Under the pieces are notes generated by a model. It had not been told where the DNA came from, did not search any database, and saw only the letters and a program-made list of their open reading frames with translations. From Tepidimonas taiwanensis (GTDB lineage Bacteria; Pseudomonadota; Gammaproteobacteria; Burkholderiales; Burkholderiaceae_C), in NCBI RefSeq assembly GCF_020162115.1, contig NZ_CP083911.1, positions 806,001-870,000 on the forward strand: 64,000 nucleotides of DNA. Direction: 5' to 3'. The translations under genes were made by a program, and so were the position numbers. This document shows, piece after piece, positions 9,157 to 18,622 of this stretch. Numbering within the stretch: the stretch's first letter is position 1; each line of letters begins with the position of its first letter.

Positions 9157-9933
9157 ATGTCCGCTCCACCGCTGCCCACCCGCGACCGCCTGTCGGCCTG
9201 GGCCCAGCGCTGGGCGCACTGGGGTGCGCTGCTGCGGCTGACCGGCCGTGTGCTCGCGTGGGCGTGCATGCGCGCCACGTACACCGGACCGCGCTGGCAG
9301 GCGCTGGCCCACCAGCTCGTCGCGGCCGCCGCGCCCACCGTCTGGTGGTACGCGGTGTTGTCCACACTGTTCGGTCAGGTGCTGATCCGCATCGTCGTCG
9401 TCACCGCGGTCGGCTATGGCCTCACGCCCTATGCGGTGGAGATGGTCGTGCGGGTGCTGGTGCTGGAGCTGATCCCGCTGTCGGCCGCGCTGTTCGTGCT
9501 GATGCGCGTGACGGTGGGCCACGGCCAGGTCCTGAGGCGCTGGCGCGGGGACGGCACATTCGACGCGCTGCAGCGTGCGGGGCAGGATCCGTTGCGTGAG
9601 CTGGCCGTGCCGCGGGTGCTGGCCGCGGTGCTCGTGACGCTGCTGCTGGTGCTGCTGAGCGCCGCGGTGGCGCTGGTGCTGGCCTACCTCAACCTGTACG
9701 GCTTCACCCCGTGGGCCCTGCCGGGCTACACGCGCGCCGTCGGCCACATCTTCGACCCGGCGGTCACGCTGATCTTCGTGCTCAAGACGCTGGGCTTTGC
9801 ACTGGCGGTGTCGGTCGTGCCGCTCGCCGCGGCGTTCGAGGCGACGCCGGCAGGCGACTTGCGGGCGCTGGTGCGCACAACCGCGGTGCTGCTGGCGGTC
9901 GAGCTGCTGTCCCTGATCGGCAACTATTATTGA
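9157..9933 (+). CDS. MlaE-like ABC permease
   Basis: Multi-spanning inner-membrane protein of 258 aa resembling MlaE permeases that move phospholipid-like molecules between the membranes of Gram-negative cells. Family-like features are the hydrophobic LVLELIPLSAALFVLMRV, a cytoplasmic loop FDALQRAGQDPLRELAVPRV (coupling-helix region) and several long hydrophobic segments after it. It is followed 6 bp later by an MCE-domain protein and then a lipoprotein, the usual company of Mla systems, but no ABC ATPase gene is present here. ATG at 9157. Confidence 0.78.
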   Translation: MSAPPLPTRDRLSAWAQRWAHWGALLRLTGRVLAWACMRATYTGPRWQALAHQLVAAAAPTVWWYAVLSTLFGQVLIRIVVVTAVGYGLTPYAVEMVVRVLVLELIPLSAALFVLMRVTVGHGQVLRRWRGDGTFDALQRAGQDPLRELAVPRVLAAVLVTLLLVLLSAAVALVLAYLNLYGFTPWALPGYTRAVGHIFDPAVTLIFVLKTLGFALAVSVVPLAAAFEATPAGDLRALVRTTAVLLAVELLSLIGNYY

Positions 9934-9939
9934 GCCCGT

Positions 9940-10947
9940 ATGCGCGACGATCCCGCCCTTCCCCCGACCGGCACCGAACCGGCGGACGCCACCCCGGCGG
10001 CGCCGGCGGTGGAGCGCCGTGCCCGGGCGCTGCTGGTGCTGCTGGCGGCGTTGTTGCTGGGCGCCGCGGGCTACCTGCTGTACGCGCGCGGCGTGTTCGA
10101 GTCGACCCAGACGCTCGTGCTCGTCACCGACGACGCGGAAGGGGTGACCGTCGGGATGGACCTGACGTTTTCCGGCTTTCCGATCGGGCGCGTGCGGCGC
10201 ATCGAACTGGCGCCCGACGGCGCGGTGCGCATCGTCGTCGATGTCGCGCGGCGTGACGCGCACTGGCTGCGTGAGGGCAGCGTGTTCACGATGGAGCGGG
10301 GGATCGTCGGCGGCACACGGCTGCGGGCTTACACGGGCGTGCTGGAGGGGCCGTTGCTACCCGACGGCGCCGAGCGTCGTGTGCTGCGGGGTGACGCGCT
10401 GGCGGACCTGCCGCGGGCCGTCAACACCGCGCGCGAGCTGCTGGAGCAGTTGCGCGCGATGACCGACAACGACGCGCCGCTCAACGTTAGCCTGCGCGAG
10501 CTGCGCGCGCTGCTGGCGAAGGCCAACGGCGAGGCGGGCGTGCTTGGCGTCGTGATGGGCAGCGACGCGGATCGCGCCCGCGTCACCGCGGCGCTGGACG
10601 ACACCCGCCGGCTGCTTCAGCAGGCGACGGCGGCCGCCCAGCGCGTCGAAGCCCTCGTGCAGCGCGCGGACGAGCGGGTGCTGGGCCCGCAGGGCCTCGC
10701 CGACGAGGTGCAGGCGACGGTGCAGCAGGCGCGCGAGTTGCTCGTTGGCCTGCGCGGCACGCTGCAGCGCGTCGACGCGGTGTTGGTCGAAGCCCACGGT
10801 ATCGCCGCGAACACCCGCGCGGCGACGACGGACCTCGACGCCCTGCGGGCCGAGGTGGAGGCGACGCTGCAGCGCGTCGACGGCATGATCGTCGATATCC
10901 AGCGCCGCTGGCCGTTCGTACGCGAGAGCGAGGTGCGCCTGCCATGA
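9940..10947 (+). CDS. MlaD/MCE-domain protein
   Basis: Substrate-binding MCE protein of an Mla-like lipid transport system, 335 aa. One N-terminal transmembrane segment (about residues 26-47) anchors it in the inner membrane. The MCE domain follows (about 50-125), with LVTDDAEGVTVGMDLTFSGF and IGRVRRIELAPDG. The C-terminal half is long, helical and Ala/Gln/Arg-rich with LQRVD repeats, likely a coiled coil reaching into the periplasm. It overlaps the next gene by 4 bp (ATGA), indicating coupling. A role in lipid or hydrophobic solute transport is inferred from the domain and the neighbouring permease. Confidence 0.82.
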   Translation: MRDDPALPPTGTEPADATPAAPAVERRARALLVLLAALLLGAAGYLLYARGVFESTQTLVLVTDDAEGVTVGMDLTFSGFPIGRVRRIELAPDGAVRIVVDVARRDAHWLREGSVFTMERGIVGGTRLRAYTGVLEGPLLPDGAERRVLRGDALADLPRAVNTARELLEQLRAMTDNDAPLNVSLRELRALLAKANGEAGVLGVVMGSDADRARVTAALDDTRRLLQQATAAAQRVEALVQRADERVLGPQGLADEVQATVQQARELLVGLRGTLQRVDAVLVEAHGIAANTRAATTDLDALRAEVEATLQRVDGMIVDIQRRWPFVRESEVRLP

Positions 10948-11714
10948 CGACGAGGGGTCTTCGGGGAAGCCGCCTTGCCGCCGCGCTGCTCATCGGTGCC
11001 GTGGTGGCGGCATTGGCCGGGTGTGCGGGCACATCCGCACCGGCGTGGCGCATCGAAACCCGCAACCGGGTCGAGCAGGCCACGGCGGCGGCGCTGACCG
11101 GGCGCACACGCGTGGCCGAGCAGCAGTGGCGGCTGGCGGCGCAGGCCGCGGCGGCGGCCGCTCAGGCCGACGTGCTGGCGCGCATCGCGCTGGCACGGTG
11201 TGCGGTGGAGACCGTCGTGTTGCGCGGGGAGGGATGTGCCGCAGCCGAGCCCTACCTTCCCGATGCGGGCGCGGCCGAGCGGGCCTACGCGGCTTATCTC
11301 GGCGTGCCGGACATCCCCGCGTCCGCCGGCGACGGGAGCGCGACCGCGGTTCACGAGGCGCTGCCCGTACCGCACCGGCCCATCGCGCGGCTGTTGGCCG
11401 AGGGCGCCCCGCCCGCGGCGCTCACGCCGGCGCTGGCCGCCATCGAGGATCCGTTGGCGCGCCTGGTCGCCGGCGCGGTTGCGTGGCGCGCGGGTCGGTT
11501 GGACGCTGAAGGGGTGGCGTTGCTGGTCGACACCGCGTCCGCCGAGGGGTGGCGGCAGCCGCTGGCGGTGTGGCTGGGGGTGCAGGCACGGCTGGCCGAC
11601 GCGGCCGGCGATGTGGAGGGTGCGGCCCGCGCGCGGCGGCGGCTGCAGTGGGTGCTGGGCGAAACGGAAGCCGCCAGACCGGTACCCGCGTCGCCGTCGT
11701 CGCTGCCGCGCTGA
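10944..11714 (+). CDS. Putative lipoprotein linked to the Mla-like transporter
   Basis: The 256-aa product begins with a signal peptide ending in a lipobox, LAGC (about residues 24-27), so it should be lipidated at that Cys. The mature part is almost entirely Ala-rich helices, suggesting a TPR-like or helical-bundle fold. I recognise no family. Translational coupling to the MCE gene (ATGA overlap) suggests a periplasmic or outer-membrane partner of that system. The operon appears to end here: the next gene is 165 bp away behind a T-rich leader. Confidence 0.7.
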   Translation: MTTRGLRGSRLAAALLIGAVVAALAGCAGTSAPAWRIETRNRVEQATAAALTGRTRVAEQQWRLAAQAAAAAAQADVLARIALARCAVETVVLRGEGCAAAEPYLPDAGAAERAYAAYLGVPDIPASAGDGSATAVHEALPVPHRPIARLLAEGAPPAALTPALAAIEDPLARLVAGAVAWRAGRLDAEGVALLVDTASAEGWRQPLAVWLGVQARLADAAGDVEGAARARRRLQWVLGETEAARPVPASPSSLPR

Positions 11715-11772
11715 TCTGCCCGGCTGGTTTGCACGCCGACCCGAGGGGCTGCAACCGGTGCCGGTTTTGCGG

Positions 11773-11833
11773 CACAATCGCGCCACGGTACTTCGCCGTT
11801 TTTTCCGTTTTTGCACTTTTTTATGGCGTTTTT
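11773..11833 (+). promoter_or_regulatory. Possible promoter and T-tract leader of the NYN-like gene
   Basis: A -10-like CACAAT lies at 11773-11778. It is followed by four T5-T6 tracts beginning at about 11799, 11808, 11817 and 11829, spaced 9-12 bp. Such tracts in a very GC-rich genome could bend the DNA, make a U-rich leader, or end the upstream transcript. The -35 match is poor, so the promoter call is weak. Confidence 0.3.
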
Positions 11834-11879
11834 ATGCGGGTGCGGCTCTGCGGCCGCCCACCGCGCGCCCTTACCCACC

Positions 11880-12836
11880 ATGAAAACCAAATACCCCCTG
11901 CACAAGCGTTCCGCCCTGCGTCGTGGTGCCAATGGCGCCGACGCTGGCGCTGCCACCGTCGTGGCACTGGTCGACGAACGGTTTCTCGCCTGGCTCGCGG
12001 CCCAGGTGACCGGTAACGAGCGCGTGACCTTGCAGCGGGCGCCGCTGTCGGCGGTGATGGCGCATCTGGCGCGCCTGGCCGGTGCGGAAGCGCCGCTGTT
12101 GCGCACCGTGCTCTACAGCGACACCGCGCCGACCGAGTTGTTCGACGACCTCGTGCTGCGGCAGGTGCCGCGACACGCCACCGATGGCGGCCTGTCGCTG
12201 GTGCGCGCGATGGGGCAGGAGCTGGTGCAGCTCGCCCGCCACGGGGCGGCGTGGCTGCTCGTTGCCAGCGACGACGAGCGGCTCATCCCCTACATCGACG
12301 AGGCCCAGGCGCACGGGGCCCGGGTCGTGCTGGTGGCCGATGACGCGGTGCACGATTTCGCGCGGTTGGCCGCGGATGACCCGAGCTGGGCACGCCTGCT
12401 GATGCAGGCCGACCGCCGCGTGGCGATGCCCGTGGCGGCTTGGAACGCGCTCACCACCCCCGGCACGCCGTATGGCGGGTTACGCACCAGCGGCACGGAG
12501 GCGGAGGAGGGCGAGGGCGCCGCAACCTTTGGCCCGGCAGTGCCGCGCGAGCCCGCCGCCGAGCCCGACGAGGCCTGGCGCGCACAGGTGGCGCGCATCA
12601 TCGAATCGTGGTGGGCCGAGGCGTCCGAGGACGAGCGGCTCGACCTCGCCGACGCGATGCGCGACCAGCGCGGTGTGCCGCCCGAGACCGACCGTCGTAT
12701 CCTGATGCAGGTCCGGCGTGAACTGGGCCGCAACCTGAGCTTCCCGGAAAAACGCCTGATGCGCGAGATGGTGCGCGCCACCGTGCTCGGCGAGGCGGCG
12801 GACACGGTGCCCCCGGCTTCGGTCGAGGTCGACTGA
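11880..12836 (+). CDS. NYN/PIN-like domain protein
   Basis: Soluble protein of 318 aa. The central segment WLLVASDDERLIPYIDEA followed by AHGARVVLVADD resembles the core of NYN domains (PIN-like ribonuclease fold), where an acidic residue in the SGD/SDD motif binds metal. The C-terminal third is acidic with a helical end (LSFPEKRLMREMVR). I chose ATG 11880 (MKTKYPLHKR), the first residues that look like a structured protein; the frame also opens at 11811 within the T-rich leader. It is 6 bp upstream of a methyltransferase gene. RNase function is inferred only. Confidence 0.55.
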   Translation: MKTKYPLHKRSALRRGANGADAGAATVVALVDERFLAWLAAQVTGNERVTLQRAPLSAVMAHLARLAGAEAPLLRTVLYSDTAPTELFDDLVLRQVPRHATDGGLSLVRAMGQELVQLARHGAAWLLVASDDERLIPYIDEAQAHGARVVLVADDAVHDFARLAADDPSWARLLMQADRRVAMPVAAWNALTTPGTPYGGLRTSGTEAEEGEGAATFGPAVPREPAAEPDEAWRAQVARIIESWWAEASEDERLDLADAMRDQRGVPPETDRRILMQVRRELGRNLSFPEKRLMREMVRATVLGEAADTVPPASVEVD

Positions 12837-12842
12837 GCGGCG

Positions 12843-13757
12843 ATGACCGACGCGCCGCGGACACCGGGCGTGTCCGACCCCGAACCGTGTGGGTCGGGCC
12901 CGTCGGGCGAGCCCCCGCCGCCCGCCCGGTTGGGCGAAGCGCTGGCTGCGTGGTTTCAGACCCCGCCCGGTCGCTACCTGCTCGACTGGGAGCGCGAGCG
13001 CTACGCGGCGGCCGTGGCCGACGCGTTCGGCTACCACGCCCTGCAGCTCGGGCTGCCGCAGCTCGACGCGCTCGCGGGCAACCGCATGCCGCATCGCTGG
13101 CTCGCGCTGCCGGAGGCTCCCGTGGCCGGCAACGGCAACGGGGAGGGAGTAGGGGGCGTGGGAGCGGACGGCGAAGCCGGCAGGCCGCGCGCCGTCGACC
13201 TCGTGACGCACGCGGCGGCGCTGCCGTTTCCGGCGGCGAGCCTCGACCTCGTGCTGTTGCCGCACACGCTGGAGCTCAGCGCCGACCCGCATGCGGTGCT
13301 GCGTGAGGTGGAGCGCGTGCTGGTGCCCAACGGCCGCGTCATCGTGACCGGCCTCAATCCGGCGAGCCTGTGGGGGCTGCGGCAGTTCCGCGCACGCGCG
13401 GCCCAACGCCTGGGGCTTGGGCGAACCCGCTGCGCGCGCCTGTACCTGCCGGAGGCGGGCGCCTTCATCGGGCCGTGGCGCCTGCGCGACTGGCTGCGGC
13501 TGCTGAGCTTCGAGGTCGCGGCAACCGAACACGGCTGCTACCGCCCGGCGGTCGTCACCGAACGCTGGCTGCAGCGCACCGCGTGGATGGACCGGTTGGG
13601 CGCGCGCTGGTGGCCGATGCTGGGCGCGGTCTATTTCATCGTCGCGGTCAAGCGCGTGCGCGGGCTGCACCTGCTCGGTCCCGCGTGGCGGCCGACGCGC
13701 GCGGCGGCGGCACCGGCCGTCGTCGCCCGCCGCGACCGCGATCGCTCGACCATATGA
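12843..13757 (+). CDS. Class I SAM-dependent methyltransferase
   Basis: Methyltransferase of the type commonly found immediately upstream of rnhA in Burkholderiales; 304 aa. The acidic/hydrophobic core is visible as FPAASLDLVLLPHTLELSA (motif around strand 4) and EVERVLVPNGRVIVTGLNP (post-motif III), with a hydrophobic C-terminal region. The glycine-rich SAM motif I is hard to see; an Ala/Gly-rich insert lies at about residues 95-115. Substrate unknown. The stop overlaps the rnhA start (ATGA). Confidence 0.75.
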   Translation: MTDAPRTPGVSDPEPCGSGPSGEPPPPARLGEALAAWFQTPPGRYLLDWERERYAAAVADAFGYHALQLGLPQLDALAGNRMPHRWLALPEAPVAGNGNGEGVGGVGADGEAGRPRAVDLVTHAAALPFPAASLDLVLLPHTLELSADPHAVLREVERVLVPNGRVIVTGLNPASLWGLRQFRARAAQRLGLGRTRCARLYLPEAGAFIGPWRLRDWLRLLSFEVAATEHGCYRPAVVTERWLQRTAWMDRLGARWWPMLGAVYFIVAVKRVRGLHLLGPAWRPTRAAAAPAVVARRDRDRSTI

Positions 13758-14188
13758 CGGACGTCACGATCTATACCGACGGGGCCTGCAAGGGCAACCC
13801 CGGCCCGGGCGGCTGGGGGGCGCTGCTGCGCGCCGGCGAGGCGGAAAAGGAGCTCTGGGGCGGCGAGCGCGAGACGACCAACAACCGCATGGAGCTCACC
13901 GCCGTCATCGAGGCGCTCGCAGCGCTCAAGCGCCCGTGCCGCGTTCGGCTCTACCTCGACAGCGAGTACGTGCGCAAGGGCATCACCGAATGGCTGCCGA
14001 ACTGGAAGCGGCGCGGTTGGAAGACCGCCGCCGGCCAGCCGGTGAAAAACGCGGACCTGTGGCGGCGGCTGGACGAGCTGGTGCAGGGCCGTGGCCACCA
14101 GATCGAGTGGCACTGGGTGCGCGGCCACGCGGGCGACCCCGGCAACGAACGCGCGGACGCGCTCGCCAACCGCGGTGTGCCGCGCTGA
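13754..14188 (+). CDS. rnhA: Ribonuclease HI
   Basis: Cleaves RNA in RNA-DNA hybrids (primer and R-loop removal). The 144-aa protein shows the whole family pattern: YTDGACKGNPGPGGWG with the first catalytic Asp, the second carboxylate in TTNNRMELTAVIEAL, DSEYVRKGITEWL with the third Asp, and VRGHAGDPGNERADALA with the catalytic His and fourth Asp. The length matches the normal bacterial enzyme. The ATG at 13754 overlaps the methyltransferase stop, so translation is coupled. Confidence 0.97.
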   Translation: MTDVTIYTDGACKGNPGPGGWGALLRAGEAEKELWGGERETTNNRMELTAVIEALAALKRPCRVRLYLDSEYVRKGITEWLPNWKRRGWKTAAGQPVKNADLWRRLDELVQGRGHQIEWHWVRGHAGDPGNERADALANRGVPR

Positions 14189-14269
14189 GCGGGCTTGTCC
14201 CACCGTTTACACGCCCGCAACGTCGCTGGGCTACAGTCGGGGCTTCGCCTGACATTCGGGGAGATGTCC

Positions 14270-15511
14270 ATGCCGTCGCGCGCACGACCGATCGCCGTCG
14301 TTGCCATCGTCCTGCTGGTGGGGCTGGCCGCTGCCGCCTGGTGGTGGCAGCGTCGGGGCCCCGCCGCCCCGTCCGAACCGCCGCGTGCGGGTGCTCCCGC
14401 GGCCGGTGGCCCCGGTGCGGCGGGTGCGGCGCCGCAGCCGGGCGGGGCTCCCGGCCGCCCCGGGGGGGCGGGGCCCGGTGGCGGACCCGGCGGACGGGGC
14501 GGACCGCCCGCGGTGGAGGTCGCCACCGTGCGCACCGCCTCGATCGTCGAGGAAGCCCAGGCGGTCGGCACGCTCAACGCGCGCCAGCGCGTCGCCGTGC
14601 GACCGGAGGTTGCTGGCCGCATCGTCGCGATCGGGTTTGCCGACGGCGCCCCGGTGCGCAAGGGGCAGTTGCTGTTCCAGCTCGACGACACGCTGCAGCG
14701 CGCGGAACTGGCGCAGGCCGAGGCGCAGCTCGCCGTGCAGCGGGCCAACCTGCGCCGCAACGAAGAGCTGGTGGCGCAGGGTTTTGTCGCCCAGCGTGTG
14801 CTGGACGAGAGCCGCGCCGCGGTGCAGGTGGCCGAGGCCCAGGTGGCGCTGGCGCAGGCGCGCCTGCAGCGCATGCGGCTGCTCGCGCCGTTCGATGCCG
14901 TCGCGGGCATCCGCAGCGTCCACGTCGGCGAGTACGTCAAGGACGGCACGGAACTCGTGCACCTGGAAGACACGTCGCGACTGGTGGTGGACTTTCGCCT
15001 GCCGGAGCGGCTGCAGCCGCGGGTGCGCCTGGGCCAAGTGTTGCAGCTGACGGCCGATGCACGGCCTGAGGCGCCGCTGCGCGCGCGCGTCGTCGCGATC
15101 GACCCGGCGCTGGACGCCGACGGGCGCGCGCTCATCGTGCGCGCGCAGCTCGAGGCGGGCCAGCCCGGCCTGCAGCCCGGCATGTTCGTGCGCGTGGCGC
15201 TGACGCTGGGCCGTGACGACGCGGCCCTGCTGGTGCCGGAAGAGGCCATCGTGCCCCAGGGGCAACAGTTCTGGGTCTGGCGCGTGCGGCCCGCCGCCGA
15301 TGGCAACCCCGCGCAGGCCGAGCGCGTGGCGGTGCGGCTGGGGCTGCGCCGCGACGGCGAGGTGCAGGTGCTGCAGGGGCTGCAGGCAGGGGACACCATC
15401 GTCGTGGCCGGGCAGCAGCGGTTGCAAAAGGACGGCACCCCGGTACGCGTGCTCGACCCCGCGCAAGGTGGTCGGCCACCGACCGCTCAGCCGGGCGCCG
15501 CGGCGTCCTGA
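14270..15511 (+). CDS. RND efflux periplasmic adaptor (membrane fusion protein)
   Basis: Adaptor joining the downstream RND pump to an outer-membrane channel. An N-terminal membrane helix (about residues 7-28) is followed by an unusually long Gly/Pro/Ala-rich linker (about 30-80). The lipoyl and hairpin regions follow with VRPEVAGRIVAIGFADGAPV, QLDDTLQRAELAQAEAQL and LLAPFDAVAGIRSVHVGEY. I chose ATG 14270 because GGGGAG at 14258-14263 is well spaced from it; the in-frame ATG at 14264 is too close. The pump gene begins 27 bp later. No outer-membrane factor gene is adjacent. Confidence 0.92.
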   Translation: MPSRARPIAVVAIVLLVGLAAAAWWWQRRGPAAPSEPPRAGAPAAGGPGAAGAAPQPGGAPGRPGGAGPGGGPGGRGGPPAVEVATVRTASIVEEAQAVGTLNARQRVAVRPEVAGRIVAIGFADGAPVRKGQLLFQLDDTLQRAELAQAEAQLAVQRANLRRNEELVAQGFVAQRVLDESRAAVQVAEAQVALAQARLQRMRLLAPFDAVAGIRSVHVGEYVKDGTELVHLEDTSRLVVDFRLPERLQPRVRLGQVLQLTADARPEAPLRARVVAIDPALDADGRALIVRAQLEAGQPGLQPGMFVRVALTLGRDDAALLVPEEAIVPQGQQFWVWRVRPAADGNPAQAERVAVRLGLRRDGEVQVLQGLQAGDTIVVAGQQRLQKDGTPVRVLDPAQGGRPPTAQPGAAAS

Positions 15512-15538
15512 TCCGCGACGACGCCAACGGAGCCTGCG

Positions 15539-18500
15539 ATGCAACTGCCCGAAATCAGCATCCGCCGCCCGGTCTTCGCCACGGTGCTGTCGCTGCTCAT
15601 CGTGCTCATCGGCTGGGTGTCGTTCCAGAACCTGTCGGTGCGCGAATACCCGAAGATCGACGAGCCCGTCGTCACGGTCTCGACGCGCCTGGCCGGTGCT
15701 TCCAGCGAGGTGATCGAGTCCACCGTCACCAAGGTGCTGGAGGATTCGCTCGCCGGCATCGAGGGGGTGGATGTCATCACCTCGATCAGCCGGCCGGAGC
15801 AAAGCCAGATCAGCGTGCGCTTCCGGCTCGAGCGCGACCCCGATGCGGCGGCCGCCGAGGTGCGCGACAAGGTCGCGCGCGTGCGTGCCCGCCTGCCGCA
15901 GTCGGTCGACGAGCCCGTCGTGGCCAAGGTGGAGGCCGACGCCTTTCCGGTCATCTGGATCGCGCTGTCGTCCGACCGCTACTCGCCGCTGGAGCTGACG
16001 GATCTGGCCAACCGCATCGCCAAGCCGGTGCTGCAGACGGCCACCGGCGTGGCCGAGGTGCGCATTTATGGCGAGCGGCGTTTCGCGATGCGCATCCGCC
16101 CGGATCCGGACCGCCTCGCGGCCTACGGGCTGACGGTGCAGGACGTCGAGGACGCGCTGCGCCGCGCCAACCTGGAGGTGCCGGCCGGCCGCGTCGAGAG
16201 CCGTCAGCGCGAATTCAACGTCACCGCGGCGACCGACCTGCGCACGGCGCGCGAGTTCGCCGACATCACGATCCGCACCGTCGGCGGGCTGCCGGTGCGC
16301 ATCGGTGACGTGGCCGAGGTCGTGCAGGGCGCGGCCGACGAGCGCACTTCTGTACGGCTCAACGGCCGCGACACGGTGTCGCTGGGCGTGATCCGCCAGG
16401 CGACGGCCAACCCGCTGGAGCTCTCCGCCAGTGTGCGTGGCTTGCTGGAACGCGTGCAGCGCGACTTGCCCCCTGGCATCGACGTGCAGGTGGCCAACGA
16501 CAACTCGGTCTTCATCGACCGCTCGATCCGCGCGGTCTACCAGACGATTCTGGAAGCCGTGGTGCTGGTGACGCTGGTCATCGTGCTCTTTTTGCGCACC
16601 GTGCGCGCCTCCATCATCCCGCTGGTGACGATTCCTGTCAGCCTCATCGGGGCGTTCGCGCTGATGGCGCTGTTCGGGTTTTCCATCAACACGCTGACGC
16701 TGCTGGCGCTGGTGCTGGCCATCGGGTTGGTGGTGGACGACGCCATCGTCGTGCTGGAGAACATCCACCGTCACATCGAGGAGGGGATGACGCCGCTGGC
16801 CGCCGCCATCAAGGGCTCGCGCGAGATCGCGTTTGCGGTCGTCGCGATGACGCTGACGCTCGCCGCGGTGTATGCGCCGCTGGCGCTGACCCCCGGGCGC
16901 ACCGGCCGCCTGTTCGCGGAGTTCGCCCTGGCGCTCGCCGGCGCGGTGCTGGTGTCGGGGTTCGTCGCGCTGACGCTCTCCCCGATGATGTGCGCCAAGC
17001 TGCTGCGGCACCAGGCGCGGCCTGGCTGGTTCGACCGCACGATGGAGCGTGCGCTGCAGGCGCTCACGCGCGGCTACGCGCGCGCGTTGGACGTGGCGCT
17101 GCGCTGGCGCTGGGCGGTGGTGGGGCTGATGCTCGCCAGCGCCGCGGCGAGCTGGTGGCTGCTGCGCACGACCAAGCAGGAACTCGCCCCGCTGGAGGAC
17201 CGCGGCGTCATCCTCAACGTCGTCAACGCCCCGGACGGGGCCACCGCCGCCTACACGTCCCGTTATGCGGCGATGATCGAGCGCATCGGCGCTGAGTACC
17301 CGGAGTTCGACCGCATCTTTGCGCTGATCGGCAACCCCACGGTGTCGCAGGCGACGGTGTTCTTCCGCGCCAAGCCGTGGGAGGAACGTGAGCGCAGCAC
17401 GCTCGAGTTGGCGCGCGAAATGGCACCGCGCATCGCCGCGCTGCCCGGCGTGACGGCGTTTCCGATCACGCCGCCGTCGCTGGGCCAGGGCTTTCGCGAG
17501 CGGCCGCTCAACTATGTCATCACGACCAGCGACAGCTACGCCAACCTCGCCCGCGTGGTGGCGGAGTTTCAGCGCCGCATGGCGCAGTACCCGGGCTTTT
17601 TGCAGGTGGACACCGACCTGCGCATGAACAAGCCCGAGCTGCGGCTGGAAGTGGATCGCGAGCGTGCGGCGGCGCTGGGCGTCAGTGTCGATGCCGTCGC
17701 GCGCACGGTCGAGACCATGCTGGGCGGCCGTGTCGTCGGGCGCTACAAGCGCGAGGGCGAACAGTACGACGTCATCGTGCAGACCGACGCGGCCCAGCGC
17801 AGCACCCCGCACGACATCGACCGCCTCTACGTGCGCGGCCGCAACAACGCGATGGTGCCGCTGTCGGCGGTCGTGCGCGTGCAGGAGGTGGTGGTGCCGC
17901 GCGAGCTCAACCACTTCGCGCAGCGGCGCAGCGCCTCCCTCACCGCCAACCTGGCACCGGACTTCGCACTGGGCGAGGCGCTGCGCGTGATGGACGAGAT
18001 CGCGCGCGAGGTGCTGCCGGAGGGCTACACCACGGACCTCAACGGTTCCAGCCGCGAGTTCCGTGCCGCGTCCGGTTCGCTGGCGCTGGTGTTCGTGCTG
18101 GCCCTGGTGTTCATCTACCTGGTGCTGGCCGCGCAGTTCGAAAGCTTCGTCGACCCCTTCATCATCCTGCTGTCGGTGCCGTTGTCGATGCTGGGGGCGC
18201 TGGCCGCGCTCAAATTCAGCGGCGGCACGCTCAACGTCTTCAGCCAGATCGGCCTGGTGACGCTGGTGGGGCTGATCACCAAGCACGGCATCCTGATCGT
18301 CGAGTTCGCCAACCAGCTGCGCCAGCAGGGGCGCGCGCTGCACGACGCCGTGAGCGAAGCCGCGGCCCTGCGCCTGCGCCCGATCCTGATGACCACTGGC
18401 GCGATGGTGCTGGGGGCAATTCCACTCGCGCTGGCCAGCGGCGCCGGGGCCGAGAGCCGTCAGCAGATCGGCTGGGTGATCGTCGGTGGCATGAGCGTGG

Positions 18501-18622
18501 GCACGCTGCTGACGATCTTCGTCGTGCCGACGATGTACCTGCTGCTGGCGCGGCGGCGCATTCCGGGGCCGGATCGCACGGCCGTCGAGGTCGGGCAACC
18601 CGCGACGGCGAGCGGCCATTGA
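15539..18622 (+). CDS. RND efflux transporter, inner-membrane pump subunit
   Basis: Proton-driven exporter of the HAE1 (AcrB/MexB-like) group, 1,027 aa, full length. Twelve membrane segments and two large periplasmic loops are evident. The proton-relay aspartate pair in TM4 is present in LVVDDAIVVLENIHRH, and the N-terminal ISIRRPVFATVL and the C-terminal LVTLVGLITKHGILIVEFAN are typical. It forms an operon with the adaptor. ATG at 15539. Substrate spectrum cannot be read from sequence, and the outer-membrane partner must be encoded elsewhere. Confidence 0.95.
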   Translation: MQLPEISIRRPVFATVLSLLIVLIGWVSFQNLSVREYPKIDEPVVTVSTRLAGASSEVIESTVTKVLEDSLAGIEGVDVITSISRPEQSQISVRFRLERDPDAAAAEVRDKVARVRARLPQSVDEPVVAKVEADAFPVIWIALSSDRYSPLELTDLANRIAKPVLQTATGVAEVRIYGERRFAMRIRPDPDRLAAYGLTVQDVEDALRRANLEVPAGRVESRQREFNVTAATDLRTAREFADITIRTVGGLPVRIGDVAEVVQGAADERTSVRLNGRDTVSLGVIRQATANPLELSASVRGLLERVQRDLPPGIDVQVANDNSVFIDRSIRAVYQTILEAVVLVTLVIVLFLRTVRASIIPLVTIPVSLIGAFALMALFGFSINTLTLLALVLAIGLVVDDAIVVLENIHRHIEEGMTPLAAAIKGSREIAFAVVAMTLTLAAVYAPLALTPGRTGRLFAEFALALAGAVLVSGFVALTLSPMMCAKLLRHQARPGWFDRTMERALQALTRGYARALDVALRWRWAVVGLMLASAAASWWLLRTTKQELAPLEDRGVILNVVNAPDGATAAYTSRYAAMIERIGAEYPEFDRIFALIGNPTVSQATVFFRAKPWEERERSTLELAREMAPRIAALPGVTAFPITPPSLGQGFRERPLNYVITTSDSYANLARVVAEFQRRMAQYPGFLQVDTDLRMNKPELRLEVDRERAAALGVSVDAVARTVETMLGGRVVGRYKREGEQYDVIVQTDAAQRSTPHDIDRLYVRGRNNAMVPLSAVVRVQEVVVPRELNHFAQRRSASLTANLAPDFALGEALRVMDEIAREVLPEGYTTDLNGSSREFRAASGSLALVFVLALVFIYLVLAAQFESFVDPFIILLSVPLSMLGALAALKFSGGTLNVFSQIGLVTLVGLITKHGILIVEFANQLRQQGRALHDAVSEAAALRLRPILMTTGAMVLGAIPLALASGAGAESRQQIGWVIVGGMSVGTLLTIFVVPTMYLLLARRRIPGPDRTAVEVGQPATASGH

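Noticed and set aside
7765..10263. 832-codon minus-strand ORF opposite queG and the MlaE-like gene
   Set aside because: Antisense to clear genes, Arg/Gln/His-rich, no recognisable domain.
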